From the NCBI GenBank assembly GCA_963169295.1, contig CAUJDD010000072.1, positions 1 through 23,970 on the forward strand: a DNA stretch of 23,970 nt, written 5' to 3'. The DNA comes from UBA4416 sp020846025 (lineage in GTDB: Bacteria > Bacteroidota > Bacteroidia > B-17B0 > Aurantibacillaceae). Positions 14,802 to 22,806 of the stretch are shown here, piece after piece. Within the stretch, counting starts at the first letter, position 1. Each line of letters begins with the position of its first letter. Under the pieces are notes generated by a model. The model was not told where the DNA came from. It did not search any database and was given only the letters and a program-made list of their open reading frames with translations. A program made the translations under genes and the position numbers.

Positions 14802-17159
14802 TTAAAATTTAAAATTATACGTTAAGGCAGGAATTATTGTACCAACTACCGAGTAGCGAACGGCCTCTGTTTGCACTGGTAAGTCTGGATTGTTTCTAAA
14901 ATAAATAGAAAAAGCATTTCTACGATTATAAACGTTATATACACTCAATACTAGATCGTGTTTACGCCCTTTTTTATTATCTGGTGATAAGTGGTATGTA
15001 ACTCCAATATCGGCACGGTGATATGCGGTGTTGCGGTAATTATTACGTTTGTTGTCAGTGTTATAAGGAATAACATAACCTTGTATTTCAACTTTTGCAG
15101 TAGGAAAAGTAGCAGGTGTACCTGTTTGATATACAAAATTAGTAGAGAAACTCAACCGTTTATTTAAGTCATATATGAGTACTAGGTTTACATTATGTGT
15201 TCTATCATATTTAGATAAAAACCATTCATCATTACTGATGCCTCTAACTTGTCTTTCGGTGCGAGATAAGGTGTAGCTTACCCAGCCATTTAGTTTTCCT
15301 TTATTTTTCTTTACATATAACTCTAATCCGTAAGCACGTCCTTTACCTTGAATTAAATCAGCTTCAAGATATTCGTTTAATAATAGATTTGCATTATCTA
15401 CATAGTCTAGCTGATTTTGTAAATCTTTATAATAAATTTCGGCTGATGTTTCAAACATATTTTCTTTAAAATTTCTGAAGTAACCCAAGGTTATTTGGTC
15501 TGCTATGAGTGGTCTAATATTATTGGTTACAGGAGTGTAGATATCTAATGGTGTAGAGGCAGCGGTATTTGATACAATATGTAGATATTGTGTCATACGA
15601 TTATATCCTAATTTAATTGAACTTTGATCATTAATGGTATAATTAAGTGCTAATCTCGGTTCGGGCATGTTATACATTGCGATAGATTCCCCAGATGCTA
15701 TTTTTTCTTCTTTCTCTAATGGTTTACTCTCATTAGGAATGGTATCGCGATAAGTGTACTTAGTACCTTTACCTAAGTAGTTAAAGAAAGACCAACGCAA
15801 ACCATATTGTAATGAAAACCGATTGCTAAGCTTTTGTTCATTATCAATATAAAAGGCATATTCTGCACCATATTGGTTATCTAAGCTTATGTTTGAATTA
15901 TCACCATTTTGAGTGCTTATAACTGCTTTTCCGGGTTTAAAAGTGTATAATATGCCTTGTAATCCAAATTTAATGGTGTTTTTACCGTTGAGGTAATATA
16001 TAAAATCTGGTTTAATACTATAGTTTATAATATTAGAACTCCAGTTGAATTTTTGTCCAGTGCCATCGCTTTTAAATCCTAACTCATATTGATAATTGCT
16101 GTAAAAAGTAGTGAAGTTCATAAATAGTTTACTATTTACAATATGGTTCCATCGTAATGTTCCTGTAGTATTACCCCAGTTGAATCTAAATCCAGCACCA
16201 AATACATCTCGCCCAAGGTATCCGCTAGCAAACACAGTATTCTTATCATTAATTCGCCAATTTAATTTAGCAGTTAAATCATAAAAATAAAATTGTGCAT
16301 CTTTTAAGCTAGGTTGTTTTTGTGCTAAAATTGGTTTTGCTAAAATATCTAAATAACTTCTTCGTCCTGCTACAATAAAAGATGCTTTTTCTTTGATGAT
16401 TGGTGCTTCAATAGATAAACGACTAAATATAGAACCAATTCCGCCATTGACTTCCATTTTTTTATTATTCCCTTCTTTCATTCTAATATCTAATACCGAT
16501 GAAGCTCTTCCGCCATATTGAGCAGGGATGCCTCCTTTAATTAGTTTGACATCCTTTACTGCATCTGGATTAAAAACAGAAAAGAATCCAAATAAATGAG
16601 ATGAATTATAGACCGGAGCTTCATCCATTAAAATTAAATTTTGATCAATATTTCCGCCTCTTACATTAAATCCACTTGCGCCTTCGCCCACGGTAGTAAC
16701 CCCAGGTAATAATTGAATACTTTTTACAATATCTACCTCTCCAAGTAAGGCGGGCATTTTTTGAACTTGCTTAATATCAAGTTTAGAAACACTCATTTCC
16801 ATACTCTTTATGTTTTTATCTTCTCGATCGGAGGAGATAACAACTTCTTCTAGTTCTTTTCCTTCCTCAGCAAGTTCAATGTTAATGGTTACATTACCAG
16901 TAAGAGTTACAGGTTTGCTTATTGTTTTGTAGCCAATAAATGAAAATTGAAGTGTATCGTTTCCTTTGGGTAAGGTAAGCGAATAAAAGCCATAAGCATT
17001 TGTACTACTGCCTATTTGAGAATTTTTTTTAAATACAGTAACACCAATAAGCATCTCTCCATTTTTTGCATCTTTTACGTAGCCACTTATAGTTACTTTT
17101 TCTTGAGCTGTTAGATTAATAAAACATAAACTAAAGAAGAACAGATATACTTTTTTCAT
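14802..17159 (-). CDS. TonB-dependent receptor with N-terminal carboxypeptidase-regulatory-like domain
   Basis: The 785 residues begin with a signal peptide (1-18, ending 'INLTAQ'). A CarboxypepD_reg-like domain follows at ~21-105 ('ISGYVKDAKNGEMLIGVTV', 'TNAYGFYSLTLPKG', 'FSFIGYKT'). Next is the plug, with 'SIQLLPGVTTVGEGASGFN', 'VRGGNIDQNLILMDEAPVY' and 'IKGGIPAQYGGRASSVLDI', and then a 22-strand-type barrel ending in an aromatic residue ('PALTYNFKF'). Such outer-membrane receptors import bound ligands using TonB energy. The neighbour DUF4249 lipoprotein supports this subclass. No metal or glycan partner gene is present, so the ligand is open. The leader contains a 9-bp inverted repeat (17184-17213) that could be regulatory. 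Confidence 0.94.
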   Translation of the reverse strand: MKKVYLFFFSLCFINLTAQEKVTISGYVKDAKNGEMLIGVTVFKKNSQIGSSTNAYGFYSLTLPKGNDTLQFSFIGYKTISKPVTLTGNVTINIELAEEGKELEEVVISSDREDKNIKSMEMSVSKLDIKQVQKMPALLGEVDIVKSIQLLPGVTTVGEGASGFNVRGGNIDQNLILMDEAPVYNSSHLFGFFSVFNPDAVKDVKLIKGGIPAQYGGRASSVLDIRMKEGNNKKMEVNGGIGSIFSRLSIEAPIIKEKASFIVAGRRSYLDILAKPILAQKQPSLKDAQFYFYDLTAKLNWRINDKNTVFASGYLGRDVFGAGFRFNWGNTTGTLRWNHIVNSKLFMNFTTFYSNYQYELGFKSDGTGQKFNWSSNIINYSIKPDFIYYLNGKNTIKFGLQGILYTFKPGKAVISTQNGDNSNISLDNQYGAEYAFYIDNEQKLSNRFSLQYGLRWSFFNYLGKGTKYTYRDTIPNESKPLEKEEKIASGESIAMYNMPEPRLALNYTINDQSSIKLGYNRMTQYLHIVSNTAASTPLDIYTPVTNNIRPLIADQITLGYFRNFKENMFETSAEIYYKDLQNQLDYVDNANLLLNEYLEADLIQGKGRAYGLELYVKKNKGKLNGWVSYTLSRTERQVRGISNDEWFLSKYDRTHNVNLVLIYDLNKRLSFSTNFVYQTGTPATFPTAKVEIQGYVIPYNTDNKRNNYRNTAYHRADIGVTYHLSPDNKKGRKHDLVLSVYNVYNRRNAFSIYFRNNPDLPVQTEAVRYSVVGTIIPALTYNFKF

Positions 17160-17478
17160 AGTTTCTAATTGAGGGTCGAAAATAGGAAACTTTTTAATAA
17201 AAATAAGTTTCCTTTGTAATTTTAGCTATAAACGTTCTTAAATTGTTTTTAGTGTATAAAAACTATATTTAACAGATTTTATAATAACGAGGGTGTAAAG
17301 CATTTACATGGGTGTGGATTGTTTTATATTAAAATAAAAGATTAAACCTAGATTATACGTTAGCAATTCTAATATGAACTAAAATCCCTAATGCACAATC
17401 TGGGTAAAATTAATAGTTAGCTTTTGTTGAAACGTTAGTATATTGCTATTTTTACATTTTGCAATTAAGTATTAACAG
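17160..17478. other. Divergent intergenic region between TonB receptor and Reg_prop/SpoIIE genes
   Basis: These 319 bases hold no gene that I can support. They contain the inverted repeat at 17184-17213, a dispersed-motif copy at 17387-17404 and a near-match -7 element (TACATTTT, 17453-17460) 18 bases before the ATG at 17479, with a TTG at 17427-17429 upstream. Promoters for both divergent genes must lie here, but neither is a clean consensus. Confidence 0.6.
17184..17213. promoter_or_regulatory. 9-bp perfect inverted repeat in the TonB receptor leader
   Basis: AGGAAACTT (17184-17192) and AAGTTTCCT (17205-17213) are exact inverse copies separated by 12 A/T-rich bases, starting 24 bases upstream of the receptor start codon. 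It could be an operator or an mRNA hairpin. No poly-T tract of terminator type follows. Confidence 0.45.
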
Positions 17479-20400
17479 ATGTTTACAAATAAACTTATTG
17501 TCTTTTTTTTAATTTGGGTATTAGTTTCCTGTAATGGGAAGGTTGATAAAAAAAATCTACAAAGTTTATTAGTTCAAAATATGGTGGAGGCAAATGGCTA
17601 TCAGGTTCCAAAAGATAGTATGACTTTACCAGAGGTTACGATAATCGATAAAAGTAAACTAAATAAAGTAGCCGTTGGAAATCCTAAAGTACTCCCTATT
17701 AATTTGAATATTAAAAATGTAATTAATCCAAAGGTTGAAAAAGTAGGAAAAGCAAGAAGTATTTCTCTAGGTGAAGATACTTTCCTGTTACCCAAAAAAC
17801 TACCTTCTATCAAACATTCTGTTTTAGTAAAACATCCAAAATCTGTATTAGCATTACCAATGCGAATGAAAGATTTAGCAGCATTAAATATGAGGTATCT
17901 TGATGTGGATCAAGGAATGAACTCTTCTTATATTTTTTCAATAATTGAAGACAGGAGGGGAAACTTATGGTTTGGAACTTGGGGTGGAGGTGTGAGTAGA
18001 TATGACGGTCAATCTTTTACACATTATACTGAAAAAGAGGGATTAAGTAATAATTCGGTTTTATCAATAATAGAAGATAAAAAAGGAAATTTATGGTTTG
18101 GAACTTATGGAGGAGGTATTATTAAATATGATGGTCATTCTTTTACGCGTTTTTTTGAAGATTCTGATTTAGATGGAGTTTCGGTTACATCTATCTTTGA
18201 GGATAGTAAAGAAAACTTATGGTTCGGTACATATGGCAATGGTTTAATTAAATACGATGGTCATTTTTTTATCCAATTTACCGAAAAAGAAGGATTAAGT
18301 AATAATACGGTAAGATCAATTATTGAAGACAAGAAAGGAAATCTGTGGTTTGGTACGGATGGTGGAGGAGTGAATAAATTTGATGGTAGTACTTTTACAC
18401 ATTATACCGAAAAAGAAGGGTTAGCAAGTAATTCTGTTTTATCAATACTTGAAGATAAGGCAGGGAACTTATGGTTTGGCGCTAATGGTGGTGGAGTAAT
18501 TAAATATGATGGAGAATACTTTATTAATTATGCCGAAAAAGAAGGATTAAGCGCTACTGTTAGAACAATCATAGAGGATAAAAATGGAAATCTTTGGTTT
18601 GGTACAGACGGCGGTGGTGTTTGTAAATATAATGGAAACTGTATTGATGATATTATAAACGACACCAAACTATATCAGCACAATCAATATGAATTAAAAA
18701 ATAATACAACCCATCTTGTTAAAACTTTTACGCATTATACTGATAAAGAAGGATTGAGTAATAATGCTATTTGGTCTATCGTGCAAGACAGGAGTGATAA
18801 TTTGTGGTTTGGTACATGGGGAGGAGGAGTATGTAGATTCGACAAACATTCATTTACACATTACACGGAAGATTTAGAGTTAAGTAATAATACTGTGATG
18901 TCGATTATAGAAGATAAAAAGGGAAATTTGTGGTTTGGAACAGATGGCGGCGGAGTAAATATGTATAATGGAAAAACAATAACGCATTATACCGATAAAG
19001 AAGGTCTGAACAGTAATTACGTGTGGTCGATTTTAGAAGATAAAAAAGGAAATCTGTGGTTTGGTACAGATGGAGGCGGGGTAAGTAAATTTGACGGACA
19101 TTACTTTACCTACTATACAGAGGAAAATGGATTGAGTAATAATACCGTATGGTCAATTATAGAAGATAAAAAAGGCAATTTATGGTTTGGCACTAATGGA
19201 GGTGGGGTAGTAAAATATGATGGAGAAAGATTTATAAACTACACAGAGAAACAAGGATTAAGTAATAATGTGGTTAATACAATTTTAGAAGATAAAAATG
19301 GTGATTTGTGGTTTGGAACAGATGCTGGCGGAGGATGCAGATTCAATGGAGAATCTTTTACACATTTTACGGAAGAAAGCGGATTAAGTAATAACACGGT
19401 GAGGTCTATTAAAGAAGATAAGCAGGGTAATTTGTGGTTTGGAACAGATGGTGGTGGGCTATGTAAATACGATACTAAATGTTTTATCTGTTATAATGAG
19501 GGAATTGGTTTGAGTAATAATACAGTTTGGTCAATTATTGAAGATCATCAAAACAACCTATGGATAAGTACAGAGAAAGGATTAAATTGTTTAGATTTCA
19601 ATAAGAGTGCCATCATTTATCCAAATAAACAGGATAGAGATACTATGAAACTCAAACCGCAAATAATAGAGTTGCATAAAGAAGATGGATTAAAAGCAGA
19701 AGATTTTTTTCAAAACTCGGTTCTACTAGATAGTAAAAATTGTATTTGGTGGGGGGCAGGAAAGGCACTAAGCGTATTGGATTTAAATGTTTTTAGGTTT
19801 AATAAAAACAAACCTAAAATTCAGTTAAATAATATTTATATTCAAGAAAACTTTATTGATTATAGAGCGTTTGCTGATAGCTCTAATTTTAATGAACAAT
19901 ATCCTGATGTTCATTTCTCTGGTATTGAACCATTTTATAATTATCCATTAAATCTAGAATTACCTTATAATGTTAATCATTTAACGTTTCATTTTAGTGC
20001 TATAGATTGGTACGCACCTCATAAAATAAAATATCAGTACCTTTTGGAAGGGTTGGATAATAACTGGAGTAGTTTATCGCCTGACAATAAAGCAGATTAT
20101 AGAAATATACCTTATGGTAAGTATATATTTAAAGTTAAAGCTATTGGCTCTGCAAATAAATGGAGTAATATTTTTGAATATGAATTTATTATACATCCAC
20201 CTTGGTGGCGCACTTGGTGGGCTTATATATTATATGGCATACTTATAATAATTTTAATGATTGCAATAGTTAGGTGGAATGGTAATAGATTACGAGTAAG
20301 AGCTGAAGAATTAAAAATAAGAATTGATGAGGCTACAATTGAAATAAAAGAACAGAAATCTTTAATAGAGGAAAAACATAAAGAAATTACCGATAGCATT

Positions 20401-21147
20401 AATTATGCTGAAAGAATACAACGTTCATTATTAGCAAGCAAACAATTATTAGATGAGAATCTAAATGACTATTTTATTGTATATAAACCAAAGGATGTAG
20501 TAAGTGGTGATTTTTATTGGGCGGCCTCGATAGATTTTGAAAGTAATAAAAAGTTTATACTTTGTACAGCCGACAGTACAGGACATGGTGTGCCAGGTGC
20601 TATTATGAGTATCTTAAATATTTCATGCCTTGAGAAAGCCTTTGAGGTTGAGAAATTAACTACACCAGATGAAATATTAAATTATACGCGAATAAAGATT
20701 ATTGAAACATTAAAAAAAGATGGAAGTGTAGAAGGTGGAAAAGATGGCATGGATTGTAGTATCTGTATATATGATTTCGCTAATATGAAATTACAAGTTG
20801 CAGCAGCTAATAACCCAGTATGGATAATAAGAGAGGGCAATGTTATTGAAATAAAACCTGATAAGATGCCCGTAGGAAGACATGATAAACAAAATGTTGC
20901 ATTTACTTTACACGAAGTATCAATACAAAAAGGCGATGTAATTTATACCCTAACGGATGGTTTCCCAGATCAATTTGGTGGGGAGAAAGAGAAAAAATTT
21001 ATGACTAAAAATTTACGAACTTTACTTTCTTCAAATGCTCATTTACCAATGTACGAACAAAGATATTTATTAGAGAATACATTTGCTAATTGGATTAAAG
21101 GTTTTGAACAGGTAGATGATGTAACAATTCTTGGAGTAAAAGTATAA
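17479..21147 (+). CDS. Reg_prop two-propeller sensor lipoprotein fused to a SpoIIE-type PP2C phosphatase
   Basis: This is a single 1222-residue protein. Residues 1-18 form a lipoprotein-type signal ('VLVSC', Cys18). A low-complexity linker to ~140 follows. Residues ~150-770 contain 14 Reg_prop blades: 12 with 'LWFGT' or 'LWFGA', one 'LWIST' and one 'CIWWGAG', which is the number for two seven-bladed propellers. A Y_Y_Y domain covers ~830-905 ('GLDNNWSSLSPDNKADYRN'). One membrane helix lies at ~913-933. A coiled coil follows (~935-985), then a SpoIIE/PP2C domain with 'VSGDFYW', 'TADSTGHGVPGAIMS', 'DGMDCSICIYD', 'AAANNPVWI', 'YTLTDGFPDQFGG' and 'QVDDVTILG', where the Asp residues bind metal. 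By family analogy a periplasmic ligand would control a cytoplasmic phosphatase acting on an anti-sigma antagonist; no such partner is adjacent. The usual histidine kinase/AraC output is absent. Confidence 0.93.
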   Translation: MFTNKLIVFFLIWVLVSCNGKVDKKNLQSLLVQNMVEANGYQVPKDSMTLPEVTIIDKSKLNKVAVGNPKVLPINLNIKNVINPKVEKVGKARSISLGEDTFLLPKKLPSIKHSVLVKHPKSVLALPMRMKDLAALNMRYLDVDQGMNSSYIFSIIEDRRGNLWFGTWGGGVSRYDGQSFTHYTEKEGLSNNSVLSIIEDKKGNLWFGTYGGGIIKYDGHSFTRFFEDSDLDGVSVTSIFEDSKENLWFGTYGNGLIKYDGHFFIQFTEKEGLSNNTVRSIIEDKKGNLWFGTDGGGVNKFDGSTFTHYTEKEGLASNSVLSILEDKAGNLWFGANGGGVIKYDGEYFINYAEKEGLSATVRTIIEDKNGNLWFGTDGGGVCKYNGNCIDDIINDTKLYQHNQYELKNNTTHLVKTFTHYTDKEGLSNNAIWSIVQDRSDNLWFGTWGGGVCRFDKHSFTHYTEDLELSNNTVMSIIEDKKGNLWFGTDGGGVNMYNGKTITHYTDKEGLNSNYVWSILEDKKGNLWFGTDGGGVSKFDGHYFTYYTEENGLSNNTVWSIIEDKKGNLWFGTNGGGVVKYDGERFINYTEKQGLSNNVVNTILEDKNGDLWFGTDAGGGCRFNGESFTHFTEESGLSNNTVRSIKEDKQGNLWFGTDGGGLCKYDTKCFICYNEGIGLSNNTVWSIIEDHQNNLWISTEKGLNCLDFNKSAIIYPNKQDRDTMKLKPQIIELHKEDGLKAEDFFQNSVLLDSKNCIWWGAGKALSVLDLNVFRFNKNKPKIQLNNIYIQENFIDYRAFADSSNFNEQYPDVHFSGIEPFYNYPLNLELPYNVNHLTFHFSAIDWYAPHKIKYQYLLEGLDNNWSSLSPDNKADYRNIPYGKYIFKVKAIGSANKWSNIFEYEFIIHPPWWRTWWAYILYGILIIILMIAIVRWNGNRLRVRAEELKIRIDEATIEIKEQKSLIEEKHKEITDSINYAERIQRSLLASKQLLDENLNDYFIVYKPKDVVSGDFYWAASIDFESNKKFILCTADSTGHGVPGAIMSILNISCLEKAFEVEKLTTPDEILNYTRIKIIETLKKDGSVEGGKDGMDCSICIYDFANMKLQVAAANNPVWIIREGNVIEIKPDKMPVGRHDKQNVAFTLHEVSIQKGDVIYTLTDGFPDQFGGEKEKKFMTKNLRTLLSSNAHLPMYEQRYLLENTFANWIKGFEQVDDVTILGVKV
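17938..19566 (+). repeat. Tandem Reg_prop coding repeats, unit about 126 bases
   Basis: Twelve consecutive coding units of about 42 codons, each with the core 'EDKKGNLWFGTDGGGV' and the link 'THYTEKEGLSNN', are followed by a degenerate 13th. Similarity is high at the DNA level too, suggesting recent expansion or gene conversion. The sixth unit carries an extra insert of about 29 residues (DNA ~18634-18720). Confidence 0.85.
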
Positions 21148-21225
21148 CCCTAAATTTGTAGTCAAACTGAATAGTTGGAGATACGTTCCTAAACAACTAT
21201 TTTATAGTTTTAAACAGGTCTTATC

Positions 21226-21324
21226 TTTTTAAACCCCATAATATATTTTATTTGCAACAGAGGCTCCCGAAGCTTCATTCAACACAGGATTAAATCGAAG
21301 CAGAGCTTCGTTTAATCCCTATAT
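21226..21324. repeat. Array repeat R1 (right part only)
   Basis: This copy shares with R2 a block of about 70 bases from 'ACCCCATAATATATTTTA' to 'CAGGATTAAATCGAAG', with two differences. It then has a 14-bp hairpin with a single bulged T and an AGA loop (21287-21301 / 21305-21318) and ends CCCTATAT, directly before GTTA of cassette 1. The left half of the element (GTGAAAAAACTC...) is missing, and 21148-21225 has no other recognisable content. Confidence 0.85.
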
Positions 21325-21339
21325 GTTAACTGACGTTTG

Positions 21340-21663
21340 CTATGCTACATACGCCTCGTGGATTACGGTCTTGACAGCATACATTTCTTTTTCTGTCAAG
21401 TGGTCGAGAACTTTTACAATACGTTGTCTGTCGATGGTTCTTATTTGGTCAAGAACAATCCAGCCTTTTGTTCGACCATGTTTTACCGGAACACGAGTCG
21501 GGTAGCTTTTGGAACTGCTTGTCATTGGAGCGATAACGATTGTCTGCAAGTATTTGTTCATTTCGTCCGGTGAAATAATCACGCAAGGGCGAGTCTTTTT
21601 CATTTCACTGCCGATTGTCGGGTCGAGATTAACTAGGACAATTTGATATTGCTTTAATTCCAT
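21340..21663 (-). CDS. mazF: MazF/PemK-type mRNA endonuclease toxin
   Basis: The 107 residues match the MazF/PemK fold: 'YQIVLVNLDPTIGSEMKKTR' with Arg25 in 'KTRPCVIIS', 'QTIVIAPMTSSSKSYPTRV' with Thr48, and 'GWIVLDQIRTIDRQRIVK'. The Arg and Thr correspond to the catalytic pair of known MazF RNases, which cut mRNA in a sequence-specific manner. The ATG at 21663 lies within the end of mazE (10-base overlap), the standard antitoxin-first arrangement. The stop at 21340-21342 coincides with the inner end of the cassette's left inverted repeat. Everything suggests an intact toxin. Codon use appears richer in G/C than that of the chromosomal genes to the left, in keeping with arrival as a cassette. 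Confidence 0.93.
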   Translation of the reverse strand: MELKQYQIVLVNLDPTIGSEMKKTRPCVIISPDEMNKYLQTIVIAPMTSSSKSYPTRVPVKHGRTKGWIVLDQIRTIDRQRIVKVLDHLTEKEMYAVKTVIHEAYVA

Positions 21664-21899
21664 TCTTCGAATTCTTCATCTTTGAACACATCGGAAACTA
21701 TTAATTTGTCTTCGCCAATTTCATGCATTTTTTCAAATGCCTTGTCCCAGCCTTTACGGGCTTTTGTCTTCGGTTTTAAAATGATATAACCTTTTTCAAG
21801 GATTAATTCAATGGTATCTTGAATGTTGTATTTTTCGAGAATGGTCTTTGAGAGCCTGATGCCCTTTGAATTCCCAATTGATATTAATGAAATGTCCAT
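21654..21899 (-). CDS. mazE: MazE-type AbrB-fold antitoxin
   Basis: The 81 residues begin 'MDISLISIGNSKGIRLSK', the swapped-hairpin AbrB/MazE DNA-binding domain ('IGNSKGIRL', then 'DTIELILEKGYIILKP'). An acidic tail of ~30 residues ('DVFKDEEFEEWN') fits a MazF-binding segment. It should neutralise the overlapping toxin and repress the operon together with it. The upstream TTTG-N19-TAACTTTG promoter and the 7-bp palindrome across its -7 box fit such autoregulation. The start is the only ATG before the conserved domain. Confidence 0.92.
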   Translation of the reverse strand: MDISLISIGNSKGIRLSKTILEKYNIQDTIELILEKGYIILKPKTKARKGWDKAFEKMHEIGEDKLIVSDVFKDEEFEEWN

Positions 21900-21911
21900 T
21901 TGTAAGTCTTT

Positions 21912-21934
21912 ATGTAATTACAAAGTTATTACAT
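21912..21934. promoter_or_regulatory. Probable mazEF operator palindrome
   Basis: ATGTAAT (21912-21918) and ATTACAT (21928-21934) are exact inverse copies around a 9-base centre and overlap the mazE -7 box. This is the expected place for MazE or MazEF autorepression. Confidence 0.5.
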
Positions 21935-21951
21935 TAAATTCAAATATCAAA
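21921..21951 (-). promoter_or_regulatory. mazEF promoter (TTTG-N19-TAACTTTG)
   Basis: On the minus strand TTTG (21948-21951) is followed by 19 bases and TAACTTTG (21921-21928), ending 21 bases before the mazE ATG. It lies inside the cassette, so expression does not require an outside promoter. Confidence 0.65.
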
Positions 21952-21993
21952 ATTAATTTTGATGAAGTCTGTCTCCAGCAAATGACCGCTAAC

Positions 21994-22218
21994 GGCAGCC
22001 AGTGAAAAAACTCAATATAATTAACACAAGCTGTTTGCTTTTTAAAGAAAAAAATTAAAATAAAAACCAAAAACGTTGAGTACTTCAATGAAGTTTTAGT
22101 TTAAAAAGCAGCTCATCAATTTTTAAAACCCCATAATATATTTTATTTGCAACAAAGGCTTCCGAAGCTTCATTCAACACAGGATTAAATCGAAGTAAAA
22201 ATCGGTTAATCCCTATAT
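21994..22218. repeat. Array repeat R2 (complete, 225 bases)
   Basis: The left end is GGCAGCCAGTGAAAAAACTC and continues AATATAATTAACACAAGCTG. The middle (about 22039-22088) is unlike R3. The right block matches R3 from 'ATGAAGTTTTA' and R1 from 'ACCCCATAATATATTTTA'. It ends with a shorter hairpin (22182-22193 / 22202-22212, 11 pairs with one bulged base) and CCCTATAT before GTTA of cassette 2. Together with 21900-21993, this fills the gene-free stretch between mazE and the WG gene; no gene is seen in it. Confidence 0.85.
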
Positions 22219-22806
22219 GTTATAGCTTAGTGCGTGCCATCCAGTTTTATTTCTTGTCCGCTTTTGTCAATGAAAGTGTATTTGTCATTAACTTTTACTT
22301 GAGCCCAACCAATTCGTGCAACGTCAAATGGATCAATGTCGTCATATTTTGGTGCAACAATTTCTTTACCGTCGTTGTTAATAAAACCAAGATTTTTATT
22401 TACTTTAACCAAAGCCCAGCCATTGCGATAAATGTCGAACGCTTCGATGTCGTCGTAAATTGGTTTTACGATTTCATTTCCTTTTCGGTCGATGAAACCA
22501 AATTTGCCATTAACTTTAACTAAAGCCCAACCTTCTCGGTAGATGTTAAACGCTTCGATGTCGTCATAGATTGGTTTTACAATTTCTTTGCCGTCTTTGT
22601 CAATGAAGCCAAATTTACCGTCGAGCTTAACCTTTGCCCAATAGTCTTTGTAAATATCGTACTGTTCAATGTCGTCGTAAGTTTTTTGTCCGAAAATGTT
22701 TGTCACGAAGAGCAAAGTAAGAATAAAGGCCAGGGTTGTTTTCATGTTTATATATTTTAAAGTTAATTTTCTGTCTGTCTTGTGGTCCGCACGCATTAGC
22801 TATAAC
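22219..22806. repeat. Cassette 2 with private inverted repeat (WG-repeat gene)
   Basis: The left arm is GTTATAGCTTAGTGCGTGC (22219-22237). The right arm (22789-22806) is the reverse complement of GTTATAGCTAATGCGTGC. They differ by one base and one gap over 19 positions. The gene's stop codon (22227-22229) lies within the left arm. Confidence 0.75.
22227..22745 (-). CDS. Exported WG-repeat protein
   Basis: The start is the ATG at 22745, giving 172 residues with a signal peptide ('KTTLAFILTLLFVTNIFGQ'). The in-frame extension to 22796 adds a charged leader and would run into the cassette's right inverted repeat, so it is not chosen. The mature part is almost entirely WG repeats: four successive units of the form 'YDDIExFxIYRxGWALVKVN', 'GKFGFIDxKGxEIVKPI', ending 'SGQEIKLDGTH'. 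WG (KWG) repeats form beta-rich surface or periplasmic proteins of unknown ligand, sometimes found near secretion or toxin systems. It is the only gene of cassette 2. No strong promoter is visible; TAACTTTA upstream is one base off consensus. Confidence 0.85.
   Translation of the reverse strand: MKTTLAFILTLLFVTNIFGQKTYDDIEQYDIYKDYWAKVKLDGKFGFIDKDGKEIVKPIYDDIEAFNIYREGWALVKVNGKFGFIDRKGNEIVKPIYDDIEAFDIYRNGWALVKVNKNLGFINNDGKEIVAPKYDDIDPFDVARIGWAQVKVNDKYTFIDKSGQEIKLDGTH

Larger units (their letters stand above)
21325..21993. repeat. Cassette 1 with private inverted repeat (mazEF)
   Basis: The left arm is GTTAACTGACGTTTGCT (21325-21341). The right arm (21977-21993) is the reverse complement of GTTAGCGGTCATTTGCT, 13 of 17 positions identical. 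The mazF stop overlaps the inner end of the left arm. Confidence 0.7.

Noticed and set aside
21287..21318. Intrinsic terminator after mazF
   Set aside because: The stem is good but no T-run follows on the - strand; treated as part of the repeat structure.
21323..21573. Two + strand reading frames opposite mazF
   Set aside because: These are shadows of the clearly recognisable mazF on the other strand.
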